Program-made: the position numbers and the translations under genes
In this document: positions 5,646 to 9,336 of the stretch, in pieces
How the letters are laid out: each line of letters starts with the position of its first letter
How positions within the stretch are numbered: position 1 is the stretch's first letter
DNA from: Croceibacterium_A sp039920345
GTDB lineage: Bacteria > Pseudomonadota > Alphaproteobacteria > Sphingomonadales > Sphingomonadaceae
Reading direction: 5' to 3'
Assembly (NCBI GenBank): GCA_039920345.1
Contig: JBDSDZ010000039.1
Span: forward strand, 1 to 9,336
Length of the DNA stretch: 9,336 nucleotides
Notes under the pieces: generated by a model
What the model was told of the DNA's origin: nothing
Database searches by the model: none
Seen by the model: only the letters and a program-made list of their open reading frames with translations

Positions 5646-7691
5646 ATGACTGCAGACGTTGCCAACAATCCGCCGCCACGCCCCTCCATCCAGCTATTCG
5701 GACGCTTCCGGCTCTCGCTTGGCGGGAAGAATGTCGACCTGCCCGGCCGCAAGGCGCGCGGCGTCCTGGCTTTCCTCACCCTGTCAGCCGGTGCTTCCGC
5801 GTCGCGCGACCAGCTGGCCGACTTGCTGTGGACCGACCGCGGACCCGAACAGGCCCGCGCGAGCTTGCGTCAGTCGCTCAAGGAGCTGCGCGAGCTTTCC
5901 TGTATGGCCGATGCAATCTCGACCGAGCGCAGCACGGTGGCGATGGATTTGTCGGCGGTCACTATCGACTTGCACGAGATCCGGCATGCGGCGGCCGCCC
6001 GTGACTTGCCCTCGCTCGCCTTGCTGCTCGGACACGTCGGCGGCGACCTGCTCGAGGATTTCCTCGACGTCGCTCCGGCATTCGATGAGTGGTTGCGGGC
6101 CGAGCGTCCGCGTCAGCGCGATCTCGTTCTGGATGACGCGCTCGAGGCCGTCGAGAGTGACGGGCTGGCCGATATGAAAAGCGCCCGGACGATCCTGCGC
6201 GCGCTTGATCGGATTGATCCAGTGAACGAGGCGGTCGTGCGGCTTGGCATGCGGCTCGATCATGCGGTGGGCGACGGCGCCTCACTGCATCGCCGCTATC
6301 GCCAGTTGTGCGACCGGCTCGAACAGGAATTCGACGCGCTGCCGTCGGAGGACACGCGCGCGCTGTTTCATTCGCTCGCCGAAAACCGCGACCAGCCCGC
6401 CGATAAGCACGTTCGTGGGCCCCCCGCCGGCGCTGCCACTCGTCCGATCGTGGGCGGCGGGGACATGGTGCCGCTGGTAATCGTCGCTCCGTTGCAGGCC
6501 AGTGGATCAGACCCGGCGCTGGCCTCACTGGCGGATCTGTGCACCGACGACATCCGCGTTTCGCTCAGCCGGACGCGCGGCATCCATGTGCTCGCGCTGG
6601 ATGATGCCGAACTCTCGGGCGTGCTGCAGCAAGGAGATGATGCGCTGGGCATCTACCTCCTGTCGGGCACCCTGCGCCAGATCGGGGCGGACTTCCGCGT
6701 CAATATCCAGCTCGCCAATGCGTCCAGCCGGATCATCCTGTGGTCGGAATCGCTCCGCTTCGGCGCTGCGGACGAGGAGATGCTCGACGCTATTGTCGGC
6801 AAGGCCGCGGGCGCGGTTTTGCCGGCGGTAGACCGCGACCTCGATGCCCGGCTGCGGCAGTCGGCGCACGAAATCCATGACGAGCGCGCGATCTACACCC
6901 GAGCCCGGCTGCTGATCCGCAGCGGCGACCAGCTGGCAACGGTCGAGGAAGGCGTTCGGCTCCTGGAAGCAATCGTTGCCAGCAATCCCCAGCATTTCGG
7001 TGCGCGGATGCTGCTGTTCCGGATGTATAACACCGATTTCTGGCAGCGGCTGACGGGGCACGATGTGCGCCAGTTCCGTGCCACCGCGCAGCGCCATCTC
7101 GATGCTGCAGCAGCAATCGAGCCGGGCAGCTATGCGGTGCGGATCGGTCAGGCCTGGAGCCACTTGCGCAACGGCGAGACTCAAGTGGCGCGGCGCGAAT
7201 TCGAGTCTGTGCTGAGCCGGTTGCCGCACGACGCCGACGCAACCGATCGCTGCGCCATGGGGCTGTGCCTGATTGGCCAGGTGGACGAGGCCGAACGGCT
7301 GATGCAGCGGGCCTTTTTCCTCAACCCCTTCCCGCCAAGCGACTACCATGCCGATTACGCGCTGTTGCTGGCGCTCAAGGGCGAGCACGAAGCGGCCGAA
7401 GAGCATTTCGCCGTCTCGGGCGAGACCGGTCTGCTCTACGCCGCCGTCAGGATTGCCAACGCCGCGCACCTCGACGGTGGCGAAGTTCGGATCGCCGAGT
7501 TGGGCGCGCGGTTCGTGGGCGGTTTTCGCCGGGCGTGGCAGCCGACGCGCGACCCGACGCTGTCTGACTTGCTCGACTGGATTGGCGAAACCCTGCCGCT
7601 CCACCCCGCCGATAAAATGCAATGGCTCAGGAAGGGACTGGAGCAGATGCTAGAACCGACCTGGCCAACAGGGCGCGGAAATGACTCGTGA
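5646..7691 (+). CDS. SARP/BTAD-type transcriptional regulator with TolB-like and TPR regions
   Basis: This 681-residue protein appears cytoplasmic, with no signal peptide or membrane segment. Residues about 14-110 form a SARP/OmpR-like winged-helix DNA-binding domain: IQLFGRFRLSLGG (15-27), PGRKARGVLAFLTL (33-46), RDQLADLLWTDRGPEQARAS (54-73). Residues about 115-245 form the BTAD helical domain. Residues about 275-375 resemble the TolB/cyclase-associated domain found in many regulators with this layout (VIVAPLQASGSDPALASLAD, then YLLSGTLRQIGADFRVNIQL, then ILWSESL). The rest (about 415-600) is TPR-like, including LDAAAAIEPG (485-494), GQVDEAERLMQRAFFLNPF (544-562) and KGEHEAAEEHF (578-588). 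The ATG at 5646 is chosen because the domain begins just after it; a GTG at 5517 lies inside the hairpin loop. The start has only a poor Shine-Dalgarno. The 3' end overlaps the convergent YcaO-TfuA gene by 65 bp, and that gene is the most plausible functional partner, by position only. Confidence 0.85.
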   Translation: MTADVANNPPPRPSIQLFGRFRLSLGGKNVDLPGRKARGVLAFLTLSAGASASRDQLADLLWTDRGPEQARASLRQSLKELRELSCMADAISTERSTVAMDLSAVTIDLHEIRHAAAARDLPSLALLLGHVGGDLLEDFLDVAPAFDEWLRAERPRQRDLVLDDALEAVESDGLADMKSARTILRALDRIDPVNEAVVRLGMRLDHAVGDGASLHRRYRQLCDRLEQEFDALPSEDTRALFHSLAENRDQPADKHVRGPPAGAATRPIVGGGDMVPLVIVAPLQASGSDPALASLADLCTDDIRVSLSRTRGIHVLALDDAELSGVLQQGDDALGIYLLSGTLRQIGADFRVNIQLANASSRIILWSESLRFGAADEEMLDAIVGKAAGAVLPAVDRDLDARLRQSAHEIHDERAIYTRARLLIRSGDQLATVEEGVRLLEAIVASNPQHFGARMLLFRMYNTDFWQRLTGHDVRQFRATAQRHLDAAAAIEPGSYAVRIGQAWSHLRNGETQVARREFESVLSRLPHDADATDRCAMGLCLIGQVDEAERLMQRAFFLNPFPPSDYHADYALLLALKGEHEAAEEHFAVSGETGLLYAAVRIANAAHLDGGEVRIAELGARFVGGFRRAWQPTRDPTLSDLLDWIGETLPLHPADKMQWLRKGLEQMLEPTWPTGRGNDS

Positions 7692-9336
7692 TCGGGGGCA
7701 CGGGATAGGCAGCGCGTCCCATGTCGGGAGAAGCCTCGACCAGTGCCTTTATCACCTGCGCCGCGTCCATTTGCTTGAGTGAAGGCGAGGCTTGCAGGGC
7801 TTCCAGTGCGCGCGGAAATTCCCTGCCCGTTCGCGCTGCAAATTCGCGCAGGCAACCCTCCCACGTTCGCGTTTCGAACGGCGTTGTGCGCACGATACGC
7901 TGCATCATCCGCCGCGCCGAGGCCGGAAGTGAGGCCTGCATGAGTGTGTGTTCGGCGTCGGCCAGTGGCACCGTCAGCGGCGCGTAACCCAGCTCCATCG
8001 GCGCGTGGATGAGCATGACGGCATCGTCTCGCACCAGACACCCGGCGCGGTAGGCCCCATAAATCGCGCCCACGCCCTCCATCCCGAACTGGTTGAGCTC
8101 TGCCGCCCGAAGGGCGCCCAGGCTGGCGCCGCCGATCACCCGCGTGCCGCACGCCAGCAGCGCCATGATCTCCTTATGCCACACCGTCGGCGCGAGTTTG
8201 AAGTAGCCATCGACCAGCCCCACCGCGAGCGGCGGGTCCGCCAGCAGCGCGGCAAAGTCGCCGCAACGCGCTGGTGGCCGGACCTCGATCCCGGCGGGAA
8301 GTGCGAGGCCGACGAGGCTCGGTCCGCCAAACAGGACCTTGCCCGTTGGCGGACGCTTGCCGGTGTTGACACATGTGACAGGGTTGCCGGCCTTGGCGAC
8401 GCGTTGGCGTCCCTTCTGCAACAGGCGGGGCGCGAGGACATGCACCAGGTGCAGCCCGGGGTGCGGGGCGTCATGGTCGTAAGCAATCACCGGTCCATCG
8501 TCAGCGTTCCCGAGGAGCGATGCCAGGCACTGCTGGCTTGTCTCGCACAGGGCTGACGGGACTTTGCTCCAGGCCAGAGAACCGTCGCCGAATGCGAGCG
8601 AGCCGAACACGATCGCCGCTTCCCGGCTCCCTCCCTGTTCGTAGGCGTCCGGCGTGACATCATCGCGCGCACCGGCAACCAGCCCAGCGTGGGTCTGCAC
8701 GGCTTCAAGCAGCGCGCGCTGCAGAGCCACAGCGGCACTGGGATGACACCCGGTGCCCGCGGCAGGCGCCATGCCGTCGAGTGAAAGGTCGCTCCGGAAC
8801 AGCACGCACAGGATCGCCGCGTAGCCCGATTCCTGGGCCATACTCCACGCCTTGACCTGGAATCCGTGGCTCTCCACGCGGCGCAGCAGGCGGCGCAAAC
8901 CCGGCTCAAGCACCGTCTCAAGCGAGATTTGCGCAGCCAGCCGTTCGCGCGGTGAGCGCCGTTCGAACTGTGCGATCGCGTGATGTTCAAGCCCTTCGGC
9001 CAGTCCCGATACCAGCGCTTCGGTGCGGCTATTGCCGCATGCCAGACCGACCGAAGTGGCGGGGTATTCCAACGGATCGATCGTGTAGTCGAGCGAGAGC
9101 AGGTCCCACGGCACGCGGCAGGCATGGCCAGAGACCAGGACTGTGCCGGGCAACCAGCTTCGTGGCAGCGCCGGATCGAGATCAAGCGCTGCCCCGTCGC
9201 GGTGCCCCGACCACGCCCTGATTTCGGCCTCTGACAAGTCCGCCAGTGGCTGCTTGGTCTCGGGCTGCACGAGCTCCTCTGCCGACCACAGTTCGACCGA
9301 TTCCAGCAAGGCGGACACGATCGCTGCTGTCGGGCT
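7627..9336 (-). CDS. YcaO-TfuA fusion protein (probable peptide thioamidation enzyme), 5'-truncated
   Basis: One polypeptide joins two enzymes usually encoded separately. Numbering from the GTG at 9318, residues 1 to about 300 are a YcaO ATP-dependent backbone-activating domain with the expected ATP/Mg glutamate motifs: LLESVELW (4-11, Glu6 and Glu9), GLAEGLEHH (105-113, Glu108 and Glu111) and RALLEAVQTH (201-210, Glu205 and Gln208), followed by GARDD (216-220). After a short linker, residues about 327-460 are a TfuA domain: VLFGGPSL (328-335), VDGYFKLAPTVWHKEI (369-384), GGASLGALRAAELNQFGM (396-413). A helical tail follows to 563. YcaO with TfuA installs thioamides in thioviridamide-type peptides and in methanogen methyl-coenzyme M reductase. 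The frame stays open past 9318 to the window edge, and the first YcaO motif sits right at that end, so the true start lies outside and some 60-100 residues are missing. Its substrate is unknown; no precursor peptide is visible here. Confidence 0.88.
   Translation of the reverse strand, partial: SPTAAIVSALLESVELWSAEELVQPETKQPLADLSEAEIRAWSGHRDGAALDLDPALPRSWLPGTVLVSGHACRVPWDLLSLDYTIDPLEYPATSVGLACGNSRTEALVSGLAEGLEHHAIAQFERRSPRERLAAQISLETVLEPGLRRLLRRVESHGFQVKAWSMAQESGYAAILCVLFRSDLSLDGMAPAAGTGCHPSAAVALQRALLEAVQTHAGLVAGARDDVTPDAYEQGGSREAAIVFGSLAFGDGSLAWSKVPSALCETSQQCLASLLGNADDGPVIAYDHDAPHPGLHLVHVLAPRLLQKGRQRVAKAGNPVTCVNTGKRPPTGKVLFGGPSLVGLALPAGIEVRPPARCGDFAALLADPPLAVGLVDGYFKLAPTVWHKEIMALLACGTRVIGGASLGALRAAELNQFGMEGVGAIYGAYRAGCLVRDDAVMLIHAPMELGYAPLTVPLADAEHTLMQASLPASARRMMQRIVRTTPFETRTWEGCLREFAARTGREFPRALEALQASPSLKQMDAAQVIKALVEASPDMGRAAYPVPPITSHFRALLARSVLASAPVPS

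Noticed and set aside
5486..6004. 172-codon plus-strand frame containing the good Shine-Dalgarno and the ATG at 5600
   Set aside because: Beyond 5646 it overlaps the clear winged-helix domain in another frame and is Arg/Pro/Ala-rich shadow sequence. Only its ribosome binding site is kept as a note.
6525..7622. 365-codon open frame on the minus strand
   Set aside because: It is antisense to the regulator, whose domains are clear. The translation looks like GC-rich shadow sequence with no recognisable motif.
7948..8556. 202-codon open frame on the plus strand
   Set aside because: It is the antisense shadow of the YcaO-TfuA gene, His/Arg/Gln-rich with no domain.
9316..9318. GTG at 9318 as the true start of YcaO-TfuA
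   Set aside because: The frame stays open to the window edge, no Shine-Dalgarno precedes it, and the first YcaO ATP-binding motif follows within six residues, so the domain's N-terminal part must be encoded beyond the window.

Overview
The window is very GC-rich and almost fully coding. Its gene set (a PQQ alcohol dehydrogenase with a C-terminal cytochrome c, an UrcA-family secreted protein, a YheS-type ABC-F, and Caulobacter-like GCTA-type promoter motifs) suggests an alphaproteobacterium, probably from the sphingomonads. That placement is inferred from gene families and composition, not from a marker gene.

Layout. (1) Positions 2-2039 (+): the C-terminal two-thirds of a periplasmic quinohemoprotein alcohol dehydrogenase, cut by the left edge, followed 13 bases later by a small exported SnoaL/NTF2-fold protein. 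They look like one operon for periplasmic alcohol oxidation. (2) Positions 2102-3967 (+): a YheS-like ABC-F ATPase. It meets, tail to tail, the tRNA U34 hydroxylase gene trhO (3964-4932, -); the two stop codons share one CTAG. (3) Positions 4933-5093: a divergent intergenic region with four CGC-starting units repeated every 11 bp and a TTGACG -35-like box, leading into an UrcA-family secreted protein (5094-5480, +) that ends at a strong hairpin. (4) Positions 5646-7691 (+): a large one-component regulator with a SARP-type winged helix, a BTAD domain, a TolB/cyclase-associated-like domain and TPR helices. (5) Positions 7627-9336 (-): a single polypeptide joining a YcaO domain to a TfuA domain. 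It converges on the regulator with a 65-bp coding overlap and is cut by the right edge.

The most interesting part is the right end. YcaO plus TfuA is the known pair for ATP-dependent peptide-backbone thioamidation (thioviridamide-type RiPPs, methyl-coenzyme M reductase). Here the two are fused and lie beside a SARP-type regulator, a class best known from actinobacterial secondary metabolism. No precursor peptide is visible in the window; it would have to lie beyond 9336 or be unlinked. The 11-bp repeats upstream of the UrcA gene have the heptamer-plus-4-bp geometry used by SARP and OmpR/PhoB-type winged-helix regulators, which gives a testable link between the regulator and the UrcA gene. ABC-F and TrhO are ordinary translation-related housekeeping genes.
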